Source: VFJZ01 sp046598415 (GTDB taxonomy: Bacteria; Actinomycetota; Thermoleophilia; Gaiellales; F1-60-MAGs149). From it: DNA of 64,000 nt. The notes under the pieces are model-generated. The model was given only the letters and a program-made list of their open reading frames with translations. It made no database searches and was not told the DNA's origin. The stretch covers positions 1-64,000 of the forward strand of contig JBKJIG010000031.1 of assembly GCA_046598415.1 (NCBI GenBank). The letters run 5' to 3'. A program made the position numbers and the translations under genes. Of the stretch, positions 34,541 through 42,839 are shown in pieces (positions within the stretch are counted from its first letter, which is position 1; every line of letters starts with the position of its first letter).

Positions 34541-36037
34541 CTAGATGCCGTACAGGGCGCCGTACTTGCCGCGGAGGTACTGCATGAAGGCCTCGTGACC
34601 CAGGGGCCGGCCGGTCACCTCGCGCATTAGCTCGTCGCCCTCGCGGATACTTCCCTGCGCGTGGATGTGCTCGCGCAGCCACTGGAGGATCGGCTCGAAG
34701 TTGCCGGCCGCCATCAGCTCGTCCAGATCGAGCTCGGCTCGCATCGTCTCGGCGATCGCCGCCGAGTAGAGGTTGCCGAGGGTGTAGGTCGCGAAGTACC
34801 CCATCTCGCCCCACGCCCAGTGGATGTCCTGCATGACGCCCTCGAGGTCGTCCTTCGGCGTGTAGCCGAGGTACGACGTGTAGCGCGCGTTCCAGGCCTC
34901 CGGCAGGTCGGCGACGGCGAGGTGGCCGCCGAGCAGCTCGCGCTCCAGCTCGTAGCGCACCAGGATGTGGAGGTTGTAGGTGACCTCGTCGGCGTCGACG
35001 CGGATCGCGCCCGCCTCGACCGCGTTCACGCCGCGCACGAAGTCGTCCAGGCCGATGCCGGTGAGGTGCTTGGGGAAGATGTCCTTCGCGACCGGCAGGT
35101 AGTGCGACCAGAACGGACGCGACCGGCCGATCACGTTCTCCCAGAATCGGGACTGCGACTCGTGCAGTCCCAGCGACGGCGCGTGCGCCACCGCGGTCCG
35201 GGCGTACACCGCCGGCAAGCCCTGCTCGTACAGCCCGTGGCCGCACTCGTGCATCGACGACAGCAGCGCGCCCGGCTCGAGCGAGTCGTAGTACCGCGTC
35301 GTCATGCGCACGTCCTGGGGCCCGGGGCCACCGCAGAACGGATGGATCGAGACGTCCTGGCGCCCCGCCTCGAAGTCGAACCCGAAGTCGCGCAGCAGCC
35401 GCAGCGTCAGCTGCTCCTGCCCACCCTTGTCGTACGGGCCGGCGAGGAACGCCGTGTCGGGCTTCGGCCGGTCGAGTACCTGCTGGACGAATGGCACCAG
35501 GTCGGCGCGCAGGCCCTCGAGCAGCGGATCGAGCTCGGCCACCGTCATGCCCGGCTCGTAGGCGTCGAGCAGCGCGTCGTACAGGTCGCCGCCGTCGGCG
35601 AGCGCCTCGGCATGCTGGATCTTGAGCGCCAGCATGGCCTCGAGCTCGGGTTGCCAGATCGAGAAATCCTTCGCGCCACGTGCCTTCTCCCACGCCTCGT
35701 TGGAGCGCGACGCCTGCTGGCGGAGCGCCCGCACGAGGTCGGTGGGCACCTTCACGCTGCGGTCGCGGTCGTGCTTCACGAGGCGCACCATCGCGCGCTC
35801 GGCCTCGGACAGCTCGGCGCCGTCGGCCGCCAGCGTCTCGATCGCGTCGCCGTAGGCGGGGTCGACCGTCCGCTCGTGGGTCAGCGTCGCCAGCGTGGCC
35901 GAGTGCTGCGCGCGGGCGGCGCGGCCCTTGCGCGAGCAGTACGTCTGCTCGTCCCAGCCGAGGAGCCCCAGCGTCGACGAGAGATCCTCGATCTCGCGCA
36001 TCCTTGCCTCGAACGTAACCCAGGCTTCCGTGGCCAT
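34541..36037 (-). CDS. M32 family carboxypeptidase (Taq type)
   Basis: A 498-residue zinc metallocarboxypeptidase of the M32 family, an all-helical elongated fold. The HExxH motif is H263-E264-C-G-H267 (MHECGHGLYEQG), and the third ligand lies in ESQSRFWENVIGRS about 30 residues on. It removes C-terminal residues from short peptides and normally acts in the cytoplasm. The ATG at 36037 has GGAGCTGGAGC upstream as a ribosome-binding site. It converges on thyX over the repeat element and diverges from the GcvT-like gene, so it is monocistronic. Confidence 0.95.
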   Translation of the reverse strand: MATEAWVTFEARMREIEDLSSTLGLLGWDEQTYCSRKGRAARAQHSATLATLTHERTVDPAYGDAIETLAADGAELSEAERAMVRLVKHDRDRSVKVPTDLVRALRQQASRSNEAWEKARGAKDFSIWQPELEAMLALKIQHAEALADGGDLYDALLDAYEPGMTVAELDPLLEGLRADLVPFVQQVLDRPKPDTAFLAGPYDKGGQEQLTLRLLRDFGFDFEAGRQDVSIHPFCGGPGPQDVRMTTRYYDSLEPGALLSSMHECGHGLYEQGLPAVYARTAVAHAPSLGLHESQSRFWENVIGRSRPFWSHYLPVAKDIFPKHLTGIGLDDFVRGVNAVEAGAIRVDADEVTYNLHILVRYELERELLGGHLAVADLPEAWNARYTSYLGYTPKDDLEGVMQDIHWAWGEMGYFATYTLGNLYSAAIAETMRAELDLDELMAAGNFEPILQWLREHIHAQGSIREGDELMREVTGRPLGHEAFMQYLRGKYGALYGI

Positions 36038-36076
36038 GCTCCAGCTCCGCGTCGCTTACCGGCGGCAGGGTAGCGA

Positions 36077-36082
36077 TAGTCT
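36077..36082 (+). promoter_or_regulatory. Start-proximal -10 (TAGTCT) of the GcvT-like gene
   Basis: TAGTCT is 6 nt before the ATG, in the 51-bp gap shared with the M32 carboxypeptidase gene. Confidence 0.5.
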
Positions 36083-36088
36083 CCTCCG

Positions 36089-37039
36089 ATGGGCACGCCG
36101 CCTCCGATCCGCTCGATCCCGCCGGCCTACGACGCCGGGGAGCAGGCGGAGTACGCGGCGCTCAGGTCGGGCTGCGCGATCGACCGCATCGCTCCCCGCG
36201 CGCTGCTCGAGGTAGCGGGCGAGGACGCCGTGGCCGCGCTGCTGCGCGCGCTGCGCTTCCGGCTGTTCGATCCCGGGCCGGCCGACGTGCGAGCGGCGAT
36301 CATCCTCGCCGGCGACCGCATCACCGCCACCGCCACCATCGTCCGCCGCGCGGCCGACCGGCTGCTGCTGGACTGCTCCAACCCGACGGCCGAGCGCGTG
36401 CTCGAGGACGCCGGCGTCGAGCTGTTGGAGCACGGCGACCAGCTCGTCCGCCTGCGGTTGCGCGGCCCCGACCTCGCCACCATGCTGCGGAGCGAGCCGC
36501 CAGGCGCCGGTGTGCTGCGCACCGACTTCGCCCCGGGCGGCGCGAGCACGCTCCTATGCGGCACCGGGGCCGACCGCGCCACGATCTACTGCGGACGCGA
36601 CAGCGCCCGCGCCTGCTGGGACGCGCTCGTCGCGCTCGGCGCCCTGCCGGTCGGCTCGACGGCGCTCGAGACCGTTCGCATCGAGGATGCAGAGCCGTGC
36701 CTCGAGCGCGACTTCCCGCAGCCCGTCGCCCCCGCCCTGGCCGGCCTCGGCGAGTTCGCGCCGACCGACGACGCGCGCGTGCTGGTGGCGATCGAGCACG
36801 AGGGGCCCGCGCCGTTCGCCCACGCCAAGCTGCGGGCCGGCGGTGTCGAGGTGGGCGAGGTGCGGGTCGGCGCCCGCTCCGTGCGGCGAGCCGGCCGGGC
36901 GATCGCGCTGGCGACACTGGATCGGGCCCTGGCGGCGCCCGGCGCCCAGATAGACGTCGACGCCGGCGAGCGAGTGCTCGCCGGCGTCGTTGTCCGCCGG
37001 GCAGGGCTACCCGTGGGCAGCGCTGCGCCGAATTACTAG
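36089..37039 (+). CDS. GcvT/YgfZ-like folate-binding protein
   Basis: A 316-residue protein of the aminomethyltransferase (GcvT) fold. The N-terminal LRSGCAIDRIAPRALLEVAGEDA resembles the first domain of GcvT/YgfZ, and the middle ALxxVRIEDAEPCLERDF and AGLGEF follow the central domain, with a C-terminal beta-barrel (HAKLRAGGVEVGEVRVGAR). The KGCYxGQE motif that marks YgfZ Fe-S repair proteins is missing. The key catalytic Asp of glycine-cleavage T protein cannot be placed. It may bind folate without the standard role. It is 9 bp upstream of the convergent cold-shock gene. Confidence 0.7.
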   Translation: MGTPPPIRSIPPAYDAGEQAEYAALRSGCAIDRIAPRALLEVAGEDAVAALLRALRFRLFDPGPADVRAAIILAGDRITATATIVRRAADRLLLDCSNPTAERVLEDAGVELLEHGDQLVRLRLRGPDLATMLRSEPPGAGVLRTDFAPGGASTLLCGTGADRATIYCGRDSARACWDALVALGALPVGSTALETVRIEDAEPCLERDFPQPVAPALAGLGEFAPTDDARVLVAIEHEGPAPFAHAKLRAGGVEVGEVRVGARSVRRAGRAIALATLDRALAAPGAQIDVDAGERVLAGVVVRRAGLPVGSAAPNY

Positions 37040-37048
37040 AAGGAGTGC

Positions 37049-37252
37049 TTAGAGCAGCGTGACGTTGATCGCCTCGGGACCCTTGGTTCCCTGGCGCGCC
37101 TCGTACTCGACCTTCGCACCCTCCGGCAGCGAGCGGAAACCCGACGCTGCGATGTTGGAGAAGTGGACAAAGAGGTCCTTGCCGCCTTCATCGGGCTCGA
37201 CAAAGCCGAATCCTTTGGCGTCGTTGAACCACTTCACGGTTCCGGTAGCCAT
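37049..37252 (-). CDS. Cold-shock protein, CspA family
   Basis: A 67-residue single cold-shock domain that binds single-stranded RNA/DNA and melts secondary structure. RNP-1 (KGFGFVEP) and RNP-2 (LFVHFSNI) are intact, and the start GTVKWFNDAKGFGF is canonical. A GGGAGGTGCC box precedes the ATG. The upstream region contains a TAATCT hexamer near 37350 and repeated AGGTGCA/C elements, so a long 5' UTR of about 95 nt is likely, as for other csp genes, although no -35 is convincing. It overlaps no neighbour, but its promoter falls at or inside the 3' end of capA. Confidence 0.95.
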   Translation of the reverse strand: MATGTVKWFNDAKGFGFVEPDEGGKDLFVHFSNIAASGFRSLPEGAKVEYEARQGTKGPEAINVTLL

Positions 37253-37352
37253 ATTGGCACCTCCCGATCACGAACGCTGGAGGTGCACGTACCCGCGAAC
37301 CACACTGACGTTCTTTCCTGTATCGGCCAACTCGACCGACGGTCTCAGATTA

Positions 37353-38588
37353 CTACGTCGGAGGCCGAATCGCACCATTTTCTGCGATTCGTGCCCCGGA
37401 AGACGGGAAATCAGCCTGCGTGAGCGAGCGCACCAGGGTGATCGCCCGCTCCGAGGGATCGTGCTCGGCGACGCCCTGGCCGGTGAGCAGCGTGGGGATG
37501 ATCTTCGCCGACCGGAACCGCCCGTCGGAGCGCAGGCGCACGTGCAGCACGTAGGAGACGGCGGTCGGGCCGGAGAGGCCGAAGACGCCGCCGTACCCCA
37601 CGAAGTTGCCGGCGGAGTACGCAATCAGGTGGCCCTTGTAGAACTCGATGCCGCGCACGACGTGCGGCCCGGAGCCGACGACCAGGTCGGCGCCGGCGTT
37701 GACGGCTGTGCGCGCGAACTCGCGCAGGTCGCCGCGGTCCTCGCCCAGGTAGGTCTCGTCGCCCTTCGGAACGTGCTGCGCGTCGGATCCCTCCGCGCCG
37801 CCGTGGAACGCGACCACGACCAGATCGGCGCGCGCGGCGGCGCGCGCCACGAGGGCCTTCACGCCGGCGGGATCGTTGAGCGGCCCTGACCAGGTGTACG
37901 GGGCGAACCCGACGAAGGCGATCTTGACGCCGTCGCGTTCGATCACCGTGACGTCCTTCGGGCCGCCGGTGGAGCGCAGCCCGGCCCGGCGGACGGCCCG
38001 GCGCGTGTCGGTGTAGCCGGACTGGCCGAAGTCGAACGCGTGGTTGTTGGCGTGGCTGACGACGTCGATGCCGGCCTTCTTGAACACGGTCGCGTACGAC
38101 GGCGGCGAGCGGAACGCGAAGCAGTCGGTCGAGCCGGCGCCGCACTTGGAGTCGCCGCCATCGGTGAGCGTGCCCTCGAGGTTGACCATCATCACGTCGG
38201 GTGAGGTCAGCACGTCCTTCACGCCCGACAGCAGGATCGACGGGTCGGAGGGCAGCGCGATGGTGGCGGACGCCGGCACCATGTCGCCGGCCCACCCGAT
38301 GACGACGTCGGTGAGCGGCGCGGCGGCGGTCGTGGTGGCCGCGGGCGGCGTCTCGCCGGTGCCGGTGGCCACGACCGGCGCGCCGCCGTCGCCCCGGGTC
38401 GTCGTGCCCGCGGCGGTGGTCTTGTCGGGCGGGTCATCGCCGCGTGTGATCGCCGAGCCCGCCGCTGCGGCGCCGACCAGCACCACGACGGCCGCGAGCG
38501 CGATGCCGCGCCGCCGCCGCACCTGGTGCCGGTGCCGCAACTCCTCGCGCCGGCGGGTACGGACTGGACCCGGATCGGGCTCCATCAC
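37353..38588 (-). CDS. CapA family metallophosphatase-like protein
   Basis: A 411-residue protein with a short basic N terminus, one TM helix at about 28-48, a Thr/Ala/Pro-rich linker and an exterior CapA (PGA_cap) domain. The calcineurin-like metal motifs are recognisable: GWAGDMVPASATIAL near residue 97, NLEGTL near 135, ANNHAFDFG near 177, FHGG near 264, and GSGPHVVRGIEFYKG near 310. CapA-type proteins act in poly-gamma-glutamate capsule anchoring, and many homologues are simply annotated as metallophosphatases. The start is GTG 38588 or ATG 38585; both overlap the GntR stop. It probably shares the GntR transcript. No capBC genes are nearby. Confidence 0.85.
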   Translation of the reverse strand: MMEPDPGPVRTRRREELRHRHQVRRRRGIALAAVVVLVGAAAAGSAITRGDDPPDKTTAAGTTTRGDGGAPVVATGTGETPPAATTTAAAPLTDVVIGWAGDMVPASATIALPSDPSILLSGVKDVLTSPDVMMVNLEGTLTDGGDSKCGAGSTDCFAFRSPPSYATVFKKAGIDVVSHANNHAFDFGQSGYTDTRRAVRRAGLRSTGGPKDVTVIERDGVKIAFVGFAPYTWSGPLNDPAGVKALVARAAARADLVVVAFHGGAEGSDAQHVPKGDETYLGEDRGDLREFARTAVNAGADLVVGSGPHVVRGIEFYKGHLIAYSAGNFVGYGGVFGLSGPTAVSYVLHVRLRSDGRFRSAKIIPTLLTGQGVAEHDPSERAITLVRSLTQADFPSSGARIAENGAIRPPT

Positions 38589-39232
38589 GCGAAGTCCCGG
38601 AAGGCTTCGAGGGCGTCGCCGACATGCTCGCGCACGAGCAGCTCGGCGCGGTCGGCATCGCCGGCGGCGACGGCCTCGACGATGCGCGCGTGGTCGTCGG
38701 CGTCGGCAGCGACCTGCTCGGGCGTCTCGTCCTGCTTGCCGTAGATGACCGCGCCGATGCGCGAGGCCCAGAGGATGCCCGCGACGCGCGACAGGTGCTC
38801 GTTGCGAGCCCCGTCGACGAGGGCGAGGTGGAACGCGCGGTTGGCGTCGAACAGCGCGATGTGCGTGGTGGCGCGACGGTGCCGGTCGATCGCGGCTCGC
38901 ATGCGCTCCAGCGCGTCGAGATCGCGGCTGGTGGCGGCCAGGCGGGCGGCGCCGGGCTCGAGCGCCAGCCGGGCCTCGTACGCGGTCAGCATGTCGGCCC
39001 GTGAGAGGTCGGGAATGCGCGCGCCGCGGTTCGGCTCCAGCTCGACGAGGCCTTCGCTGGCCAGCCGGCGGAGCGCCTCGCGCAGCGGTGTGCGGCTGAC
39101 GCCGAGCTCTGCGGCGAGCGCCTCCTGTCGCAGCCTCGCCCCTCGCTCGAGCGAGCCGTCCAGAATGCGCGTGCGCACGGACTCGTAGACGCGATCGACG
39201 ATGCTGACGACCTCGATCCGGCCGTCTCCCAT
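38585..39232 (-). CDS. GntR family (FCD/FadR subfamily) transcriptional regulator
   Basis: A 215-residue regulator. The N-terminal winged helix-turn-helix shows QEALAAELGVSRTPLREALR (residues 38-57), and the C-terminal FCD helical domain (about residues 80-205) has the metal/effector ligands typical of the family (DANRAFHLAL and ADDHARIVEAV). The ATG at 39232 is preferred: a 16-residue upstream extension overlaps the promoter. Its -10, TACAAT, is 7 nt before the ATG and lies within a TTGTATCCAA half-palindrome that looks like a GntR operator, so autoregulation is likely. It sits between the D-serine dehydratase-like gene and capA, overlapping capA. Confidence 0.85.
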   Translation of the reverse strand: MGDGRIEVVSIVDRVYESVRTRILDGSLERGARLRQEALAAELGVSRTPLREALRRLASEGLVELEPNRGARIPDLSRADMLTAYEARLALEPGAARLAATSRDLDALERMRAAIDRHRRATTHIALFDANRAFHLALVDGARNEHLSRVAGILWASRIGAVIYGKQDETPEQVAADADDHARIVEAVAAGDADRAELLVREHVGDALEAFRDFA

Positions 39233-39238
39233 GCCGTC

Positions 39239-39252
39239 GATTGTATCCAATC
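39239..39252 (-). promoter_or_regulatory. GntR operator-like palindrome overlapping a -10
   Basis: GATTG-N4-CAATC (39239-39252), with core TTGTATCCAA, overlaps TACAAT (39245-39240), the -10 of the GntR gene. Binding here would block transcription and suggests autoregulation. Confidence 0.5.
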
Positions 39253-39294
39253 GGCCGGTTGCCCGTCGTTCGGCGGCCACGACCGGGCGCGAGC

Positions 39295-40515
39295 TCAGAA
39301 GACCGTGGTGACGGCGTCGACTACGTCATACGCGTCGTCGACCACCGGCAGCAGGCGCCAGCGATCGAACGCGCCGCAAGGGTGGCTGATGGTCGCGCCA
39401 AGCAGGTCGCCGGGGCGGATGTCGAGGTCGGCGGGCACGCGCACGTGCCCGTGCTGGTCGGAGAGCGCAATCGTCTCGCAGCCCTCGAGCGGCCGTCGCT
39501 CGCCATCGCGGGCGAGCCACACCGGCGTCGGCAGGCCCATGTCGTAGGGCACGTCGCGCCGGCCGAAGCTGGTCACCGCGAGGCAGGGCTCGGGCCGTGA
39601 CAGCACGACGCCCCACACCTCCATCGCGTTGCGCAGCGGGCCGCCGCGGGCGCTGCCGAGTGGCGAGACGCGGTCGTAGTGGCCGCCGTCCTGCGTCACG
39701 TAGCAGCCGCTGCGAATGACCGCGGTGACCGGCCGGCCCTCGAACGCCAGGGCGACGCGGTCGAAGAACGCGCTGCCGCCCGCCGTCAGGATCGGCTTCT
39801 CCGGCAGCAGGTGGCCGACGCGGTCGAACACCTCGATCAGCCGCGCCATGAAGGCGTCGACCCCGGCCAGGGCGGCGTCCAGGTCGGTGGCAGAGCGCAG
39901 CCCCTCGAACGCCTCCACGCCGTGCAGGGCGAGCAGCGGCGCGGCGGTGATCGCCTCGGCCACGGCGACCGCCTCATCGACGGTGCGGCAGCCGCAGCGG
40001 CCGCCCTCGTGGCCGACCTCGACCAGCACGCCGATCGGACGCGGCGCACCGGCCGCGGCCAGCTCGCGCTGCATCACCTCGACGCCGGCGATCGAATCGG
40101 CCAGGCAGTAGATCTCGAACGCCGGATCGCGCGTCAGCTCGGCGGCGACGTAGCGCAGCGCGGCCGGCTCGATCAGCTCGTTGGCGTAGATGACGCGCTG
40201 CACGCCGACCTCGCGGTACACGCGCAGGTGCCATGGGGTGGCGCAGGTGAGCGCCCAGGCGCCGGCCGCCAGCTGGCGCTCGAAGATCTGCGGCGTCATC
40301 GTCGACTTGCCGTGCGGCGCGAGCAGCAGGCCGCGCTCGTCGCACCAGGCCGCCATGGCCGCGATGTTGTCGGCCAGCGGCTCGCGCAGCAGCAGCATCA
40401 CCGGCGTCGGCAGGTCACCGCGGAGCACGTTCCAGCCCTGCCTGCCGATGTCGGCCAGCTCGATCTCGCCGAGGTCGAGCGGCAGGCCCTTGTAGCGCCA
40501 GTCGAGGGTCGTCAT
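39295..40515 (-). CDS. D-serine dehydratase-like / amino acid deaminase (alanine racemase fold)
   Basis: A 406-residue PLP protein with an alanine-racemase-type TIM barrel and a C-terminal D-serine dehydratase-like beta domain. The PLP lysine lies in LLAPHGKSTMTPQIF (about residue 67), and the metal-binding residues expected in eukaryotic-type D-serine dehydratase are in HPCGAFDRW near the C terminus. Its presumed reaction is deamination of a D- or beta-hydroxy amino acid such as D-serine or D-threonine. The ATG overlaps the MetY stop by 4 bp (ATGA), so it is the third gene of the CoA-binding/MetY operon. The true substrate is not known. Confidence 0.8.
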   Translation of the reverse strand: MTTLDWRYKGLPLDLGEIELADIGRQGWNVLRGDLPTPVMLLLREPLADNIAAMAAWCDERGLLLAPHGKSTMTPQIFERQLAAGAWALTCATPWHLRVYREVGVQRVIYANELIEPAALRYVAAELTRDPAFEIYCLADSIAGVEVMQRELAAAGAPRPIGVLVEVGHEGGRCGCRTVDEAVAVAEAITAAPLLALHGVEAFEGLRSATDLDAALAGVDAFMARLIEVFDRVGHLLPEKPILTAGGSAFFDRVALAFEGRPVTAVIRSGCYVTQDGGHYDRVSPLGSARGGPLRNAMEVWGVVLSRPEPCLAVTSFGRRDVPYDMGLPTPVWLARDGERRPLEGCETIALSDQHGHVRVPADLDIRPGDLLGATISHPCGAFDRWRLLPVVDDAYDVVDAVTTVF

Positions 40516-41798
40516 GCAGATCGCTCCAGTGCCTGGTCGATGTCCCAGATGAGGTCGTCCACGTCCTCGAGACCGACCGAGAGACGGATCAGGTCGGGCG
40601 TGACGCCGCTCGCGGCGAGCGCCTCGTCGTCGAGGCGCCGGTGCGTCGTCGAGCCCGGATGGATGACGAGCGTCTTCGCGTCGCCGACGTTGGCGAGGTG
40701 CGACAGCAGCTCGCACGCCTCGATGAAGCGCCCGCCCGCCGCACGGTCGCCCTCGATGCCGAACGCCATGATCGCGCCCTGGCCCTTCGGCAGGTAGCGG
40801 GCGGCGTGCGCGGCGTACGGCGAGTCGGGCTGGTCCGGGTACGACACCCAGGCGACGCGCGGATGCGCGCGCAGGTGCGCCGCGATCACTCGGGCGTTCG
40901 CACAGTGGCGATCCATGCGCAGCGACAGCGTCTCGAGGCCCTGCAGGAACAGAAAGGCGTTGAACGGCGACAGCACCGGGCCGAGGTCGCGCATCGTTTC
41001 GACCCGTGCCTTCATGATGAACGCGAAGTTGCCGAACGTCTCGTGGAATCGCATGCCGCGGTAGCCCGCCGACGGTTCGGTGACGCCGGGGAACCGCCCG
41101 CTGCCCCAGTCGTAGGCGCCGGAGTCGACGATGACGCCGCCGATCGACGTGCCATGCCCGCCGATGAATTTCGTCGCGGAGTGCACCACGATGTGGGCGC
41201 CATGCTCGAACGGGCGGCACAGGTACGGCGTCGCGAACGTGTTGTCGATGATCAGCGGCAGGCCCGCGTCGGCCGCGATCTGCGCCCAGCCGGCGATGTC
41301 CAGCACGTCGATGCGCGGGTTGCCGATGGTCTCGGCGTACAGCAGCGTGGTGCGCTCCGTGACCGCCGCTCGGACCGCGTCGAGGTCGCCCGGATCGACG
41401 AACCGGGTGGTGATGCCGAAGCGCGGGAACTGGATCGCGAGCTGGTTGTGCGTGCCGCCGTAGAGGTTCGCGCTCGAGACGATCTCGTCGCCCTGGCTCG
41501 ACAGCGTCAGCACGGCGATCGCGGTGGCGCCGAGGCCGGACGCCGTTGCGAGCGCTCCGACGCCGCCCTCCAGCGAGGCGACGCGCTCCTCGAAGGCCGC
41601 CGTCGTGGGGTTGACGATGCGCGTGTACGTGTTGCCGAAACGGTTCAGGTCGAACAGATCGGCGGCGTGCTGCGTGTCCTCGAAGACGTACGAGGCGGTC
41701 TGGTAGATGGGCATCGCGCGCGCGCCGGTGGTCGAGTCGACGCGCTGGCCGGCGTGGATCTGGCGGGTGTCGAACCCGAACCCGCGGTCAGCCGGCAC
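40512..41798 (-). CDS. O-acetylhomoserine/O-acetylserine sulfhydrylase (MetY family)
   Basis: A 428-residue PLP enzyme of the Cys/Met metabolism family, making homocysteine (or cysteine) from an O-acetyl amino acid and sulfide. The PLP Lys is in SATKFIGGHG (about residue 215), and the N-terminal GFGFDTRQIHAGQ and TNPTTAAFEERVA-type segment (NPTTAAFEERVASLEGG) are typical. The length fits MetY, which is longer than MetB/C. The GTG start at 41798 is 11 bp inside the preceding CoA-binding gene. It is followed by the D-serine dehydratase-like gene with an ATGA overlap. Confidence 0.9.
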   Translation of the reverse strand: MPADRGFGFDTRQIHAGQRVDSTTGARAMPIYQTASYVFEDTQHAADLFDLNRFGNTYTRIVNPTTAAFEERVASLEGGVGALATASGLGATAIAVLTLSSQGDEIVSSANLYGGTHNQLAIQFPRFGITTRFVDPGDLDAVRAAVTERTTLLYAETIGNPRIDVLDIAGWAQIAADAGLPLIIDNTFATPYLCRPFEHGAHIVVHSATKFIGGHGTSIGGVIVDSGAYDWGSGRFPGVTEPSAGYRGMRFHETFGNFAFIMKARVETMRDLGPVLSPFNAFLFLQGLETLSLRMDRHCANARVIAAHLRAHPRVAWVSYPDQPDSPYAAHAARYLPKGQGAIMAFGIEGDRAAGGRFIEACELLSHLANVGDAKTLVIHPGSTTHRRLDDEALAASGVTPDLIRLSVGLEDVDDLIWDIDQALERSA

Positions 41799-42288
41799 CG
41801 TGCGTCTCCTCGCGCCGCGACGAGATGACGCCCGTCGACAGGCCGACCCAGTTGAGCCCGCCGAACCAGCGGCAGTGCTCGATCTTGATGCAGCGGTCCT
41901 CGACGAACGGCACGCCGGCGGCGCGGCACATCTCCTCCGCCTCGGGCGAGACCAGACCGAGCTGCAGCCACACGGCCTCGCAGCCGACGGCGAGCGCCTC
42001 CCCGACGACGGCGGGGATGTCGGCCGGGCGGCGGAACACGTCGACGATGCCGAGCGGCCCCTCGACCTCCGACAGCGACGGCACCGCATCGCGCCCGAGC
42101 ACGGTGGCGACCGTCGGGTTCACCGGTACCACGTCGTAGCCGTGGGCGAGCATGTGGACGGCCACGCGATAGCTGGGCCGCGAGGGGTTCGCGGAGAGGC
42201 CGACCATCGAGATGCGCCGTTGGCGCAACAGCAGATCGCGCGCGAGGAGGGACAGCGTGCCCGACTCGGCGCCGGCGAGGCGTGTCAC
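41788..42288 (-). CDS. CoA-binding domain protein (CoA_binding_2, YccU-like)
   Basis: A 166-residue Rossmann protein that binds coenzyme A. It shows ISMVGLSANPSRPSY (residues 26-40), YDVVPVNPT near residue 50 and VEDRCIKIEHCRWFGG near 135, all characteristic of the YccU family. Function is not established; the family is often beside cysteine and methionine genes, as here, where MetY overlaps it by 11 bp. The GTG start is 7 nt downstream of TACGCT on the minus strand. It is divergent from the SLOG gene, with 23 bp between start codons. Confidence 0.85.
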   Translation of the reverse strand: MTRLAGAESGTLSLLARDLLLRQRRISMVGLSANPSRPSYRVAVHMLAHGYDVVPVNPTVATVLGRDAVPSLSEVEGPLGIVDVFRRPADIPAVVGEALAVGCEAVWLQLGLVSPEAEEMCRAAGVPFVEDRCIKIEHCRWFGGLNWVGLSTGVISSRREETHGAG

Positions 42289-42295
42289 GGGCGGC

Positions 42296-42307
42296 AGCGT
42301 ATAGGGT
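42296..42307. promoter_or_regulatory. Divergent -10 elements of the CoA-binding and SLOG genes
   Basis: Minus-strand TACGCT (42301-42296) is 7 nt before the CoA-binding GTG. Plus-strand TAGGGT (42302-42307), inside TATAGGGT, is 4 nt before the SLOG ATG. The gap is 23 bp, so the two hexamers abut. Confidence 0.4.
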
Positions 42308-42311
42308 TCGG

Positions 42312-42839
42312 ATGGTGGTAACGCGCATCGGAGTGACCGGACACCGGCTGCTCGCGCCACACCCCGACCTGGCCAGCGCCGTCGACGATGCGCTGGCCGC
42401 AGTCGAGCTCCGCCGGCCGGCCCCGTGGGTGCTGGTATCGGGCTTCGCGGAGGGCGCCGACGAGCTGGTCGGTATGCGCGCGCTGGTGCGATCGTGGCAG
42501 CTCGAGGCGCTGCTGCCACTGGCCGTCGACGAGTTCGCCACCGACATGGAGCGGCCCGCCGACTTCCGGCGCCTGCTCGAGCACGCCACGACCGTCGAGG
42601 CGGTGACGCCGGCGGTGGAGCGGCCCGAGTGCTACCGCGCCCAGGGCCTCGCGATGGTCGAGCGCTGCGACGAGCTGATCGCGCTGTGGAACGGCGGCGG
42701 GGCACGCGGGCCGGGCGGCACCGGCGAGATCGTCGCGGCCGCGCGCGACCGGCGCCTGACGCTGACGTGGATCGAGGCGGCCGACGCCCGCGACGGCGTG
42801 GAGCGTGAGCCGGTCACGCAGGTGGAGGGGCTCGGATGA
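42312..42839 (+). CDS. SLOG-like Rossmann-fold protein
   Basis: A 175-residue soluble protein. The N terminus VVTRIGVTGHRLLAPHPD matches the SLOG/DprA-like GxTGHR strand-loop. LVSGFAEGADELVG (residues 45-58) is the second glycine-rich loop of the nucleotide-binding superfamily. SLOG domains sense or process nucleotides and nucleosides in prokaryotic stress and conflict systems. The ATG overlaps nothing upstream, and its TGA overlaps the following RyR gene by 4 bp (ATGA), so the two are translationally coupled. This pairing suggests that the SLOG protein makes or binds a ligand perceived by the partner. No catalytic residue can be assigned with confidence. Confidence 0.75.
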   Translation: MVVTRIGVTGHRLLAPHPDLASAVDDALAAVELRRPAPWVLVSGFAEGADELVGMRALVRSWQLEALLPLAVDEFATDMERPADFRRLLEHATTVEAVTPAVERPECYRAQGLAMVERCDELIALWNGGGARGPGGTGEIVAAARDRRLTLTWIEAADARDGVEREPVTQVEGLG

